DNA from: Antarcticirhabdus aurantiaca
GTDB taxonomy: Bacteria > Pseudomonadota > Alphaproteobacteria > Rhizobiales > Rhizobiaceae
Length of the DNA: 64,000 nucleotides
Assembly: GCF_009765365.1 (NCBI RefSeq)
Contig: NZ_VTOM01000014.1
Location: 101,680-165,679 of the forward strand
Reading direction: 5' to 3'
Part shown: piece after piece, positions 9,256 to 17,286 of the stretch
Layout: each line of letters opens with the position of its first letter
Position numbering within the stretch: position 1 is the first letter of the stretch
Program-made: the position numbers and the translations under genes
Notes under the pieces: model-generated
The model's input: only the letters and a program-made list of their open reading frames with translations
The model's database searches: none
Told to the model about the DNA's origin: nothing

Positions 9256-9707
9256 GTCTCGTCCAGGATCGATGCGGGAGGGATGCGGGCGACGAGCCCG
9301 CGCTTCAAACAGTCGGGCCGGCCGCGCCAGGGCATGATGCCGTCCGCGGCCTCGGACAGAAGGCGAGCGCCGAGAACGAGGTCGGGACCGCTCTCGTCGC
9401 TCAGGTCGCCGAAGACGTAGGACCATCCCGTCTGCGACAGGACCGCGGCCGACAGGCGGCGCTTGCAGTTGCCGAGGCACTCGACGGCCGAGACGCGAAC
9501 GCCCGTGCCGGCAGCGGCCTGCGCCGCGGCGGCGGCCAAGCGCTCGCCGGGCCGCGGGCGCGCGTCGGCGCCGTCCGGGCCGCGGCAGGAGGAACAGACG
9601 ACGATGCGGGCCGACAGCGGCTCGGGCGCCGGCTCGGCTGGCGCGTCGTCGCGCGGAAGGATTCGTTCGGGTGAACGCAAAACGGCAGAACTCCTCGCCC
9701 GGACCAC
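9252..9707 (-). CDS. DUF1636 family putative metal-binding protein
   Basis: Small protein of 151 residues or fewer and unknown role. Conserved cysteines form C38-x2-C41 and C77-x3-C81 (VCSSCRG and CLGNCKRR), a thioredoxin-like ferredoxin pattern that suggests an Fe-S cluster or metal binding. It is the first gene after a B12 riboswitch and is coupled to cobW by ATGA. That context suggests a role in cobalt handling or an electron-transfer step. The GTG at 9707 gives a 34-residue low-complexity N-terminus before the conserved core, so the true start may lie further in. The family call is from pattern; the function is inference. Confidence 0.8.
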   Translation of the reverse strand: MVRARSSAVLRSPERILPRDDAPAEPAPEPLSARIVVCSSCRGPDGADARPRPGERLAAAAAQAAAGTGVRVSAVECLGNCKRRLSAAVLSQTGWSYVFGDLSDESGPDLVLGARLLSEAADGIMPWRGRPDCLKRGLVARIPPASILDET

Positions 9708-9734
9708 CCGCCGGGCTCGTCGGATCTCGTCGGC

Positions 9735-9930
9735 GCGGCGGCAGGTCTCCTGGCTCGCGGGTCAAACGCCTCCGGCCGCCTTCCCGGGCCGAACATTGGC
9801 CCAGTGGCATCCGGCCGGATGCTCGCCGCTCACAGTTGCGGGGACAGCTGCGGAATCGGACGTGACTCACGTCCCCACCGCATTCCCTTTTGCGCCTCCC
9901 CGGCAAGAGGGAGGACCGTCGCGTCCCGGC
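9735..9930 (-). promoter_or_regulatory. Cobalamin (adenosylcobalamin) riboswitch for the DUF1636-cobW-cobN operon
   Basis: Read leftwards, the region has the conserved elements in order: AAGGGAATGCGGTG, then GCAGCTGTCCCCGCAACTG and TGAGCGGCGAGC, then a GCCACTGG element, GGGAAGGCGG, and the B12 box AGCCAGGAGACCTGCC at 9740-9755. It ends about 28 bases before the GTG of the DUF1636 gene, so it could act on that ribosome-binding site or on termination. Repression of cobalt insertion and corrin synthesis genes by sufficient B12 is the expected output. Confidence 0.93.
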
Positions 9931-10164
9931 ATCTAGGCGCCGCCGGGGAGCGGTGTCAACGCGGGGTTCGATTGACGAATGGACGGCGCGGACGTAGAGG
10001 CGGGCCGATGACGAACGCACCCTTCCTCGCCGGAACCTATTACGCGCCGCTTCCATAGGCGGCGGGGTGCTTTCACGTGTCCTTCAACCGCTGCGTGGCC
10101 AGCGGTCGGGACACCCGGCAGGAACAGCGTCTGGCGCCGCAGCTCATCCGCGGAGCCTCCTTCC

Positions 10165-10938
10165 ATGTCCATTCCCACCCTCGGCCGGCGCTCGCGCCCC
10201 GGCAGCCTCGGCCTGTTCGGCTTCGGCGCCTTCGGCCGCCTCGCCGCGCGGCATCTGGCAAGTCATTTCACGATTCGCGTGTTCGACCCGGCCCTCGATC
10301 CCGGCGAGCCCCTGCCGCCGAGCGTCGCGGCCTCGACGCTGGAGCGGGCGGCGGAGTGCGACGTCGTGGTCCTCGCTCTGCCCGTCGAGGGGATGGCCGA
10401 CGCGTTGCGGGGGATCGCGCCGCATCTGCGGCCGGGTGCGCTGGTGCTCGACGTCGGCTCGGTGAAGACGGACCCGGCGCGGCTCATGGACGAGCTTCTG
10501 CCGGCGCATGTCGACGTCGTCGCGACGCATCCGCTCTTCGGGCCGGAAAGCGCGCGCGGCGGGCTCGCCGGCCTCAAGATCGCGCTGTGCCCGGTGCGGG
10601 GGCGGGGGCTCCGCTGGATCGAAGCCTTCCTGCGCCGCGCCTTCGGCCTGGAGGTCGTGGTCACCACGCCGGAGGCGCACGACCGCGAGGCGGCGATGGC
10701 GCAGGGGCTGACGCACCTCATCGCCAAGGTGCTGGTGGAGATGGGGCCGCTGCCGGAGCGGATCACGACGCGCAGCTTCGACCTGCTGCGCGAGGCGATC
10801 GGCATGGTGCGCAACGACGCGCCGTGCGTCTTCGACGCCATCGAGCGCGCCAATCCGCACGCGCCCGCCGTGCGCCGCCGCTTCCTGGAGCTGACCGCGG
10901 CACTCGGCGCCCGGCTCGACGCGCCGCCGCCCGCTTGA
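10165..10938 (+). CDS. Prephenate/arogenate dehydrogenase family protein
   Basis: Probable TyrA-type enzyme that oxidatively decarboxylates prephenate or arogenate in tyrosine synthesis. The 257-residue product has a Rossmann motif GLFGFGAFG (16-24), LALPVEGM, VLDVGSVKTDPARLM and THPLFGPESARGG, all typical of the family. Substrate and NAD/NADP preference cannot be read from sequence. It stands alone between two outward-facing B12 riboswitches, one on its 5' side pointing away and one just after its stop. There is no obvious link to cobalamin. No convincing promoter was identified in the 230 bases upstream. Confidence 0.85.
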   Translation: MSIPTLGRRSRPGSLGLFGFGAFGRLAARHLASHFTIRVFDPALDPGEPLPPSVAASTLERAAECDVVVLALPVEGMADALRGIAPHLRPGALVLDVGSVKTDPARLMDELLPAHVDVVATHPLFGPESARGGLAGLKIALCPVRGRGLRWIEAFLRRAFGLEVVVTTPEAHDREAAMAQGLTHLIAKVLVEMGPLPERITTRSFDLLREAIGMVRNDAPCVFDAIERANPHAPAVRRRFLELTAALGARLDAPPPA

Positions 10939-10989
10939 ATGCGGGCTCGCGAGGGGCTTTCGGAATCGCCGGGATGGTCTATGCTCGCC

Positions 10990-11180
10990 CGCGTCGTCGG
11001 TTCTTCCGCGAGGAAGACTTGAGGGAACGCGGTCGGTTCGTCGGAAGACGGGCCGGAAGCCGCGGCTGCCCCCGCAACTGTGAGCGGCGAGCCCTTCGTC
11101 CATCCGTGCCACTGGTCCGATCCCGGGCCGGGAAGGCGGGCGAGGGCGCTTGAGCCGCGAGCCAGGAGACCTGCCGGCGG
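10990..11180 (+). promoter_or_regulatory. Cobalamin riboswitch for the cbtB-cbtA-cobPOQ operon
   Basis: The conserved core is clear: GAGGGAACGCGGT, CGGCTGCCCCCGCAACTG followed by TGAGCGGCGAGC, GCCACTGG, GGGAAGGCGGGCG, and the B12 box AGCCAGGAGACCTGCC ending at 11175. It lies 50 bases before cbtB. This is the second copy of the element within about 1.3 kb, facing the other way from the first. The arrangement implies that cobalt uptake and late cobalamin assembly are repressed together by B12. Confidence 0.93.
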
Positions 11181-11230
11181 CGGCGCGCAACTCGTTCAAG
11201 CCTTCGGGTGGAAGGCGGAAGGACCCCATC

Positions 11231-11407
11231 ATGACCACGACCACGGTTTCCCAGACCGCGACCTCCTCGACCGGCCGCCGCGTGCAGCTCGGCCTCGCGG
11301 CGCTCCTCGGCTTCTTCATCGTCGGTTTCACCGGCCTGTCGCAGGTCGAGGCGGTGCACAACGCCGCGCACGACTACCGGCATTCGCTCGGCTTCCCCTG
11401 CCACTGA
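11231..11407 (+). CDS. cbtB: Cobalt transporter subunit CbtB
   Basis: Small membrane subunit of the B12-regulated CbtAB cobalt transporter. The 58-residue product has one transmembrane helix (about residues 19-37, LAALLGFFIVGFTG). Its C-terminus is histidine-rich (VHNAAHDYRHSLGFPCH), as in the family. The ATG at 11231 is the first sensible start after the riboswitch, although the frame is open further upstream through it. cbtA follows after 14 bases. Confidence 0.93.
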   Translation: MTTTTVSQTATSSTGRRVQLGLAALLGFFIVGFTGLSQVEAVHNAAHDYRHSLGFPCH

Positions 11408-11421
11408 GGGGATCGACCGAC

Positions 11422-12177
11422 ATGACAATCTTCCGCAACGCCGTGTTCCTCGCGGCGCTGGCGGGGCTCGTCGCCGGCCTGGCGCTCGCGCTTCTCCAGA
11501 CCTTCACCACGGTTCCGCTGATCCTCCAGGCGGAAACCTACGAGACCTCGGCGCCCGCGCCTGCGGCTGACCACTCGCACGCGGCCGGCACGCCCGCCCA
11601 CGACCACGCCGCGCCGGCGGAGGACGCGCACGGTCACGACGGCTGGATGCCGGCCGACGGCTTCGAGCGCTTCGCCTTCACGCTCGGCGCCAACATCGTC
11701 TCCGGCATCGGCTTCGCGCTCCTCCTGGTGACGCTCAGCGAGGCGTCGGGCGGCATCGCCTCCTGGCGCCAGGGGCTGCTCTGGGGCCTCGGCGGTTTCG
11801 CGGCCTTTACGCTGGCCCCCGGCCTCGGCCTGCCGCCGGAGCTGCCGGGCATGCCGGCCGCCGACCTCGTCGCCCGTCAGGTCTGGTGGCTGGGAGCGGT
11901 TGTCGCGACGGGGGCCGGATTGTGGCTCCTGGCTCTCGCGCGCTCGCCGCTGGCGAGCCTTGCGGGCGTCGCGCTCCTCGTCGCCCCGCACCTCGTCGGC
12001 GCGCCGCAGCCGGTGAGCCACGAAACGGCGGTGCCGGCAGGCCTCCACCACGACTTCGTGGTGGCCGTCACCGTCACCAACCTCCTGTTCTGGCTGGTGC
12101 TCGGCGCGGCTGCGGGAGCCTTGCGCTCGCGCCTCGACATGGGCGCGGCGCCGCGCCTCGAAGGGCGTCCGGCCTGA
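11422..12177 (+). CDS. cbtA: Cobalt transporter subunit CbtA
   Basis: Integral membrane subunit of the CbtAB cobalt importer. The 251-residue product has about five hydrophobic helices. A long His/Asp-rich periplasmic or cytoplasmic loop follows the first helix (DHSHAAGTPAHDHAAPAEDAH, about 51-71), a likely cobalt-collecting segment. The stop codon overlaps the proposed CTG start of cobP (CTGA). Control is through the upstream B12 riboswitch. Confidence 0.92.
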   Translation: MTIFRNAVFLAALAGLVAGLALALLQTFTTVPLILQAETYETSAPAPAADHSHAAGTPAHDHAAPAEDAHGHDGWMPADGFERFAFTLGANIVSGIGFALLLVTLSEASGGIASWRQGLLWGLGGFAAFTLAPGLGLPPELPGMPAADLVARQVWWLGAVVATGAGLWLLALARSPLASLAGVALLVAPHLVGAPQPVSHETAVPAGLHHDFVVAVTVTNLLFWLVLGAAAGALRSRLDMGAAPRLEGRPA

Positions 12178-12686
12178 GCGGCGGGAGCCTCACCCTCGTT
12201 CTCGGCGGCGCGCGCTCGGGCAAGAGCCGCCACGCCGAGGGCCTCGTCGCGGAGCATTCCGCGCCCTGGCTCTACCTCGCGACGGGCCAGGCCTTCGACG
12301 CGGAGATGGAGGAGCGCATCCGCCATCACCGCGACCGGCGCGACGAGCGTTGGCACACGATCGACGCGCCGCTCGACCTCTGCGCGGCGCTCGACGCCGC
12401 GCCGGAGGGACGGCCTGTCCTGATCGACTGCCTGACCCTCTGGCTGTCGAACCACATGCTGGCCGGCCATGACGTCGAGGCGGAGAGCGAGCGGCTGTGC
12501 GCTCGGCTCGCCGCGCCGCGCGGGCCGTGGGTGGCGGTCTCCAACGAGGTCGGGCTCGGCATCGTGCCGGACAACGCGCTGGCCCGCGCCTTTCGCGACG
12601 CGCAGGGGCGGCTGAACCAGCGCGTGGCGGCCGTGGCGAGCGGCGTCCTCTTCATGGCGGCAGGCCTGCCGATGAAGCTGAAATGA
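12174..12686 (+). CDS. cobP: Adenosylcobinamide kinase / adenosylcobinamide-phosphate guanylyltransferase
   Basis: Bifunctional enzyme (CobP/CobU) that phosphorylates adenosylcobinamide and then activates it with GTP. The product is 170 residues with P-loop GGARSGKS (11-18), the RIRHHRDRR segment carrying the guanylylated histidine, IDCLTLWLSNH, and VSNEVGLGIVP. The family N-terminus (SGGSLTLVLGGARSGKS) begins right after a CTG at 12174 that overlaps the cbtA stop (CTGA). No ATG, GTG or TTG is suitably placed; the nearest upstream GTG (11886) would add 96 residues of cbtA shadow. The CTG start is inferred; the gene itself is certain. Confidence 0.9.
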   Translation: MSGGSLTLVLGGARSGKSRHAEGLVAEHSAPWLYLATGQAFDAEMEERIRHHRDRRDERWHTIDAPLDLCAALDAAPEGRPVLIDCLTLWLSNHMLAGHDVEAESERLCARLAAPRGPWVAVSNEVGLGIVPDNALARAFRDAQGRLNQRVAAVASGVLFMAAGLPMKLK

Positions 12687-12693
12687 GCGAAGC

Positions 12694-13311
12694 ATGACGG
12701 ATATCGACGAGGCGGAGGCCGCGCGCCACCGCGAGAAGATGAAGAAGCGCAAGGAGGTCCAGGACGCCGAGGTTGCCTCCAAGGCGATCGCCGAGAAGGG
12801 CCTCCTGATCGTCCACACCGGCAAGGGCAAGGGCAAGACGACCGCCGCCTTCGGCCTGGCGCTGCGCATGCTCGGCTACGGGAAGACGGTCGGCGTCGTC
12901 CAGTTCGTGAAGGGCGCCTGGCACACGGGCGAGCGCGACGCCTTCGCGGCCTTTGGCGACCGGGTGCGCTGGCACTCCATGGGCGAGGGCTTCACCTGGG
13001 AAACGCAGGATCTGCAGCGCGACGTCGCCGCGGCCGAGGCCGCCTGGGCGCAGGCCAAGGCGCTGATGGCGGACCCGGACGTCGCGCTCCTCGTCCTCGA
13101 CGAGATCAACATCGCCCTGCGCTACGACTACCTGTCGCTCGCCGACGTCGTGGAAACGCTGCGCGGCCGGCGCGCGGGGCTGCACGTCGTCGCGACCGGG
13201 CGCAACGCCAAGCCGGAGCTGATCGAGGCGGCCGACCTCGTCACCGAGTTCGAGGCGGTGAAGCACCACTTCGCCGCCGGCGTGAAGGCGCAGGAAGGCA
13301 TCGAGTTCTGA
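12694..13311 (+). CDS. cobO: Cob(I)yrinic acid a,c-diamide adenosyltransferase
   Basis: Transfers the adenosyl group from ATP to the cobalt of corrinoids (CobO/CobA/BtuR family). The 205-residue product has a basic N-terminus (REKMKKRKE), P-loop [13 protein letters not shown] (42-54), VVQFVKGAW, the [11 protein letters not shown]alker B region and a GRNAK motif. It lies 7 bases after cobP and 2 bases before cobQ, in the riboswitch-controlled operon. Confidence 0.95.
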   Translation: MTDIDEAEAARHREKMKKRKEVQDAEVASKAIAEKGLLIVHTGKGKGKTTAAFGLALRMLGYGKTVGVVQFVKGAWHTGERDAFAAFGDRVRWHSMGEGFTWETQDLQRDVAAAEAAWAQAKALMADPDVALLVLDEINIALRYDYLSLADVVETLRGRRAGLHVVATGRNAKPELIEAADLVTEFEAVKHHFAAGVKAQEGIEF

Positions 13312-13313
13312 GC

Positions 13314-14786
13314 ATGGGGCAGGCGCGGGCGCGGGCGATCATGGTCCAGGGCACGGGCTCGGACGTCGGCAAGTCGCTGATCGTCGCGGGACTCGCGCGG
13401 GCGCTGACGCGGCGCGGCTTCTCGGTGCGCCCGTTCAAGCCGCAGAACATGTCGAACAACGCCGCCGTCACCGCCGACGGCGGCGAGATCGGCCGGGCCC
13501 AGAGCCTCCAGGCGCGCGCGGCAGGCGTGCCGACCTCCGTCCACATGAACCCGGTGCTCTTGAAGCCGCAAAGCGAGACGGGCGCGCAGATCGTCGTCCA
13601 GGGCCGCGTCTACGGAACGGCCAGGGCGGCGGAGTATCAGGGCGTGAAGCCGAAGCTCCTGCCCTTCGTGCTCGACAGCTTCGCCCGGCTGCGAGCCGAG
13701 GCCGACATCGTTCTCGTCGAGGGCGCGGGCAGTGCTTCGGAAGTGAACCTGCGCGCCAACGACATCGCCAACATGGGCTTCGCCGAGGCAGCGAGCGTGC
13801 CGGTTATCCTTCTCGGCGACATCGACCGCGGCGGCGTCATCGCCAGCCTCGTCGGCACGCGCCACGTCCTGCCGGAGGCGGACGCCGCGCGCATCGTCGG
13901 CTTCCTGGTCAACCGCTTCCGCGGCGATCCCGCGCTCTTCGCCGAGGGCATGGCGACCATCGCCGACAGGACCGGCTGGCGCGCGCTCGGCCTCGTGCCG
14001 CACTTCCCCGACGCGCGCCGCCTGCCGGCTGAGGACGCGCTGGCGCTGACCCATGATGCCGGCCGGCCGGGCAGCGGCGGGCGCGTGCGCATCGCCGTGC
14101 CGATCCTGCCGCACATCGCCAATTTCGACGACCTCGATCCGCTGGAAGCCGAGCCGGACGTCGACCTCGTCCGAGTCCGGCCCGGAGAGGCGATCCCCGG
14201 CGATGCGAGCCTCGTCCTGCTGCCGGGCTCGAAGGCGACGCTGGCCGATCTCGCGGCGCTCCGGCGGGAGGGCTGGGACGTCGATATCGCGGCGCACCGT
14301 CGGCGCGGCGGACACGTGCTGGGCCTGTGCGGCGGCTACCAGATGATGGGCCGCTCCGTCGCCGATCCCGACGGGATCGAGGGGCCGCCGGGCGCGGCGC
14401 CGGGGCTCGGGCTCCTCGACGTCGAGACGCGGCTTTCGGGCTCGAAGCGGCTGGAAAGCGTGTCCGGCCGCACGCTTGCCGACGACGCGCCGTTCTCGGG
14501 CTACGAGATGCACATGGGCGTCACGGCGGGGCCGGACGCGGCGCGACCCTTCGCGCGCATCGGTGGCGCGGACGAGGGCGCGGTCTCGGCGGACGGGCGC
14601 GCCTGCGGCACCTATGTCCACGGGCTCTTCGCCGACGACCGGCAGCGCGCCGCCTGGCTGGCGCGGCTCGGCGGAACGCCGGCCGGCATCGACTACGAGG
14701 CGGGCGTCGAGGCGGCGCTGGACGGACTCGCGACCCACCTCGAACGACACGTCGATATCGATGCGATCCTGTCCCTCAGCCGATGA
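13314..14786 (+). CDS. cobQ: Cobyric acid synthase (glutamine-hydrolysing)
   Basis: ATP- and glutamine-dependent amidation of four carboxylates of adenosylcobyrinic acid a,c-diamide. The 490-residue product has an N-terminal dethiobiotin-synthetase-like domain with [11 protein letters not shown] (11-21) and KPQNMSNN. Its C-terminal class I-like glutamine amidotransferase has [10 protein letters not shown], nucleophile Cys339. Length is normal. Its 3' end overlaps convergent cobD by 11 bases, and it is the last rightward gene before that inversion. Confidence 0.96.
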   Translation: MGQARARAIMVQGTGSDVGKSLIVAGLARALTRRGFSVRPFKPQNMSNNAAVTADGGEIGRAQSLQARAAGVPTSVHMNPVLLKPQSETGAQIVVQGRVYGTARAAEYQGVKPKLLPFVLDSFARLRAEADIVLVEGAGSASEVNLRANDIANMGFAEAASVPVILLGDIDRGGVIASLVGTRHVLPEADAARIVGFLVNRFRGDPALFAEGMATIADRTGWRALGLVPHFPDARRLPAEDALALTHDAGRPGSGGRVRIAVPILPHIANFDDLDPLEAEPDVDLVRVRPGEAIPGDASLVLLPGSKATLADLAALRREGWDVDIAAHRRRGGHVLGLCGGYQMMGRSVADPDGIEGPPGAAPGLGLLDVETRLSGSKRLESVSGRTLADDAPFSGYEMHMGVTAGPDAARPFARIGGADEGAVSADGRACGTYVHGLFADDRQRAAWLARLGGTPAGIDYEAGVEAALDGLATHLERHVDIDAILSLSR

Positions 14787-15765
14787 GCGCGGCGGCGTAG
14801 AAGACGCCCGCGCAAAGCGCCAGCAGGAGCGCCGACAGGAGCGTATGCGCCGCGCGCTCGACCTGGAGCGCCGCGCGGATGTCGGCGGCGGTGGCGTCGC
14901 GCCGGCCGCCCGCGTTCATGACGGCGTCGTCCACCAGGACGCCGCCATAGGCGCGCGGGCCCGCGAGGCCGAGGCCGAGCGCGCCGGCCATCGCCGCTTC
15001 CGGCCAGCCGGCGTTGGGCGAGCGATGGCGCCGCGCATCGCGCCGCACGGCCGCCCAGGCGGAGTGCCCGGAAGCGCCGGGCACCAGCCAGGCCGCACCG
15101 ACGATCAGGAGCGCCGACAGGCGCGAGGCCGGCAGGTTGATCCAGTCGTCGAAGATGGCGGCGGCGCGGCCGAAGTCCTCGTGGCGGGCCGTGCGGTGAC
15201 CGATCATGCTGTCGGCCGTGTTCGCCGCCTTGTAGGCGATGATGCCCGGCAGGCCGCCCACCGCCAGCCAGAAGGCGGGCGCCACGACGCCGTCGGAGAA
15301 GTTCTCGGACAGGCTCTCGATCGCGGCGCGCGACACCCCCGCCTCGTCCAGCGCTTCGGGATCGCGCCCGACGATCATCGACACGGCCCGGCGGCCGCCC
15401 GCGAGCCCCTCCGTTTCCAGCCCTTGCGCGACGCGTGCGACGTGCTCGTCGAGGCTCTTCTGCGCGATCAGCGTGCTGGCGAGGAGAGTGGCGGGAAGGA
15501 TGGCGACGAGGCCGAAGGCTGCGTCCAGCACGCTGGCGAGGATCACGCCAGCCAGCGCCGGCACGCCGACGATCACGGCGAGTGCGCGCTGGCCGGCGAG
15601 GCGGCGCGCGGCGGGAGCGGCGCCGTCATGGTTCCAGTGCTCGTCGAGACGGCCGACGAGCCGGCCGATCCAGGTCACGGGATGGCCGATCCGGCGATAG
15701 GTCTCGGCCGGGTAGCCGGCGGCGCGCTCGACGAGAAGGGCGAGAAGGGCGAGTTCGAGGTACAT
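14776..15765 (-). CDS. cobD: Adenosylcobinamide-phosphate synthase (CbiB/CobD)
   Basis: Membrane enzyme attaching (R)-1-amino-2-propanol or its phosphate to adenosylcobyric acid. The 329-residue product is hydrophobic, with family motifs [26 protein letters not shown] and [20 protein letters not shown]. The ATG at 15765 fits the usual N-terminus ([13 protein letters not shown]); upstream codons belong to antisense cobC. It is inverted relative to its neighbours: tail overlap of 11 bases with cobQ, and a start codon overlapping that of cobC within one CATG. Named CbiB in the Salmonella scheme. Confidence 0.94.
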   Translation of the reverse strand: MYLELALLALLVERAAGYPAETYRRIGHPVTWIGRLVGRLDEHWNHDGAAPAARRLAGQRALAVIVGVPALAGVILASVLDAAFGLVAILPATLLASTLIAQKSLDEHVARVAQGLETEGLAGGRRAVSMIVGRDPEALDEAGVSRAAIESLSENFSDGVVAPAFWLAVGGLPGIIAYKAANTADSMIGHRTARHEDFGRAAAIFDDWINLPASRLSALLIVGAAWLVPGASGHSAWAAVRRDARRHRSPNAGWPEAAMAGALGLGLAGPRAYGGVLVDDAVMNAGGRRDATAADIRAALQVERAAHTLLSALLLALCAGVFYAAALIG

Positions 15766-16777
15766 GGGCACGATTGACGAGGTGCGCGACCATGGCGGAA
15801 GCCTCGGGCGCGCGTGGCTGAACTTTCCGGATGCGCCGGAACCCTGGGTCGACCTGTCGACCGGCATCAACCCGCACCCCTATCCCGTCGGGCCGATCCC
15901 CGCCAGCGCCTGGACGCGCCTGCCGGAGGACGCCGACGCCGACGCGCTTCGCGATCGCGCCGCCGAGGTCTACGGCGCGCCGGGCGGAGCCAATCTGGCG
16001 GACGCGCCGGGCACGCAGATCCTCCTGCCGCTGGTGGCGGGGCTCGTGCCGCCCGGCCGCGCGCGGGTGCTCGGGCCGACCTATGCCGAGCACGTCCGGG
16101 CCGCGCGCATCGCGGGCCACGCCGCCGCGGAGGTGGCGAGCCTCGACGAACTCGCGGAGGCCGATCTCGCCGTCCTCGTGAACCCCAACAATCCGGACGG
16201 GCGGCTCGTCGCCCCCGACGATCTGCGCGACCTCGCCCGGCGGCTGGCGCGGCGGGGCGGATTCCTCGTCATTGACGAGGCCTTCATGGACGTTCTGGCG
16301 CCCGCGCCGAGCCTTGCCGGCGCCATCGAGGAACACCCGAATCTCGTGGTGCTGCGCTCCTTCGGCAAGTTCTTCGGCCTCGCGGGGGCGCGGCTCGGCT
16401 TCGCCGTAGCGGCGAAGGAGACGGCGGCGCTTCTGCGGGCACGCCTCGGTCCCTGGGCTGTACCGGGGCCGACCTTGCATGTCGGGCTCCAAGCGCTCGC
16501 CGATGGACGCTGGCAGGCCGAGATGCGCGCCCGCCTCGCCGCCGAGGCAGCGCGGCTCGACGCGGTTCTGGCGGCACGCGGGCTCGCGCCATCCGGCGGC
16601 ACCAGCCTTTATCGCTTCCTGCGCACGCCCCGCGCGGCCGACATCTTCGAGGCCTGCGGGCGCCGCGGGATCTGGCTGCGGCGTTTCGAGTCCATGCCGG
16701 ATGCCCTGCGGATCGGCCTGCCGCCCGACGCGCAGGGGCTCGCGCGCCTCGACGAGGCGCTGGGAAGCCTCGGATGA
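15764..16777 (+). CDS. cobC: Threonine-phosphate decarboxylase-like PLP enzyme CobC
   Basis: PLP-dependent aminotransferase-fold enzyme that supplies aminopropanol phosphate for the nucleotide loop (CobD in Salmonella naming). The 337-residue product has WVDLSTGINPHPYP (28-41), NPNNPDG, VIDEAFMD and the Schiff-base lysine K202 in SFGKFFGLAGARLG. The ATG at 15764 shares CATG with the cobD start and has GAGG just 4 bases upstream, itself inside cobD. A GTG at 15782 is an alternative start. The stop overlaps the phosphatase gene as ATGA. Confidence 0.92.
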   Translation: MGTIDEVRDHGGSLGRAWLNFPDAPEPWVDLSTGINPHPYPVGPIPASAWTRLPEDADADALRDRAAEVYGAPGGANLADAPGTQILLPLVAGLVPPGRARVLGPTYAEHVRAARIAGHAAAEVASLDELAEADLAVLVNPNNPDGRLVAPDDLRDLARRLARRGGFLVIDEAFMDVLAPAPSLAGAIEEHPNLVVLRSFGKFFGLAGARLGFAVAAKETAALLRARLGPWAVPGPTLHVGLQALADGRWQAEMRARLAAEAARLDAVLAARGLAPSGGTSLYRFLRTPRAADIFEACGRRGIWLRRFESMPDALRIGLPPDAQGLARLDEALGSLG

Positions 16778-17286
16778 GCGCGATCCTCGTCTCGCCGGCC
16801 TCGCAGGTGCGCGCCGTCCTCGACGCCCGATCGCCCGGCCGCTTCGTTGCGCTCCGCTCCCCGGGAGCGACGGCCTTCCATCCCGAGACCATCGCGTCGG
16901 CCGACCAGCTGCACCTGGAGATGAACGACATCGCCTTCGATCGGCCCGGCCTCGTTTCGCCGCGGGTCGAGCAGGTCGAGGCTCTGCTCGCTCTCGCCCA
17001 AGGTTGGGACCGTCGCGCGCCGCTCCTCGTCCACTGCTATGCCGGCATCTCGCGCTCGACCGCCGCGGCGCTCTTGATCGCGGCGATGCTTCGACCGGAA
17101 GCGGAGGAGCGCCAGCTCGCCGCCGAGCTGCGACGCCTCTCGCCCGCGGCGACGCCGAACCCCTACCTCGTGCGCCTCGGCGACGCGCTGCTTCGTCGCT
17201 CGGGCCGGCTCGTCGCGGCGGTCGAAGAGATCGGGCGGGGTGCGGAGGCCTTCGAGGGCACGCCCTTCGCCTGGAACGTGTCCTAG
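16774..17286 (+). CDS. Tyrosine-phosphatase-family protein coupled to cobC
   Basis: The 170-residue product has the cysteine-phosphatase loop HCYAGISRS, with nucleophile C88 and arginine R94, and no signal peptide or helix. It resembles small predicted protein tyrosine phosphatases of alphaproteobacteria. The start overlaps the cobC stop (ATGA), so it is made with the threonine-phosphate decarboxylase. The substrate is unknown. A phosphoprotein is the default; given the context, a phosphorylated B12 intermediate such as alpha-ribazole phosphate is a testable guess. Its TAG stop shares a CTAG palindrome with the stop of the convergent XRE gene. Confidence 0.85.
   Translation: MSAILVSPASQVRAVLDARSPGRFVALRSPGATAFHPETIASADQLHLEMNDIAFDRPGLVSPRVEQVEALLALAQGWDRRAPLLVHCYAGISRSTAAALLIAAMLRPEAEERQLAAELRRLSPAATPNPYLVRLGDALLRRSGRLVAAVEEIGRGAEAFEGTPFAWNVS

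Noticed and set aside
10026..10056. GGAAC motifs near 10026 and 10119 as EcfG promoters
   Set aside because: No CGTT follows at 16-17 bases in either case.
11886..12173. N-terminal extension of cobP from GTG 11886
   Set aside because: These 96 codons overlap cbtA in another frame, have shadow composition, and precede the exact family start.
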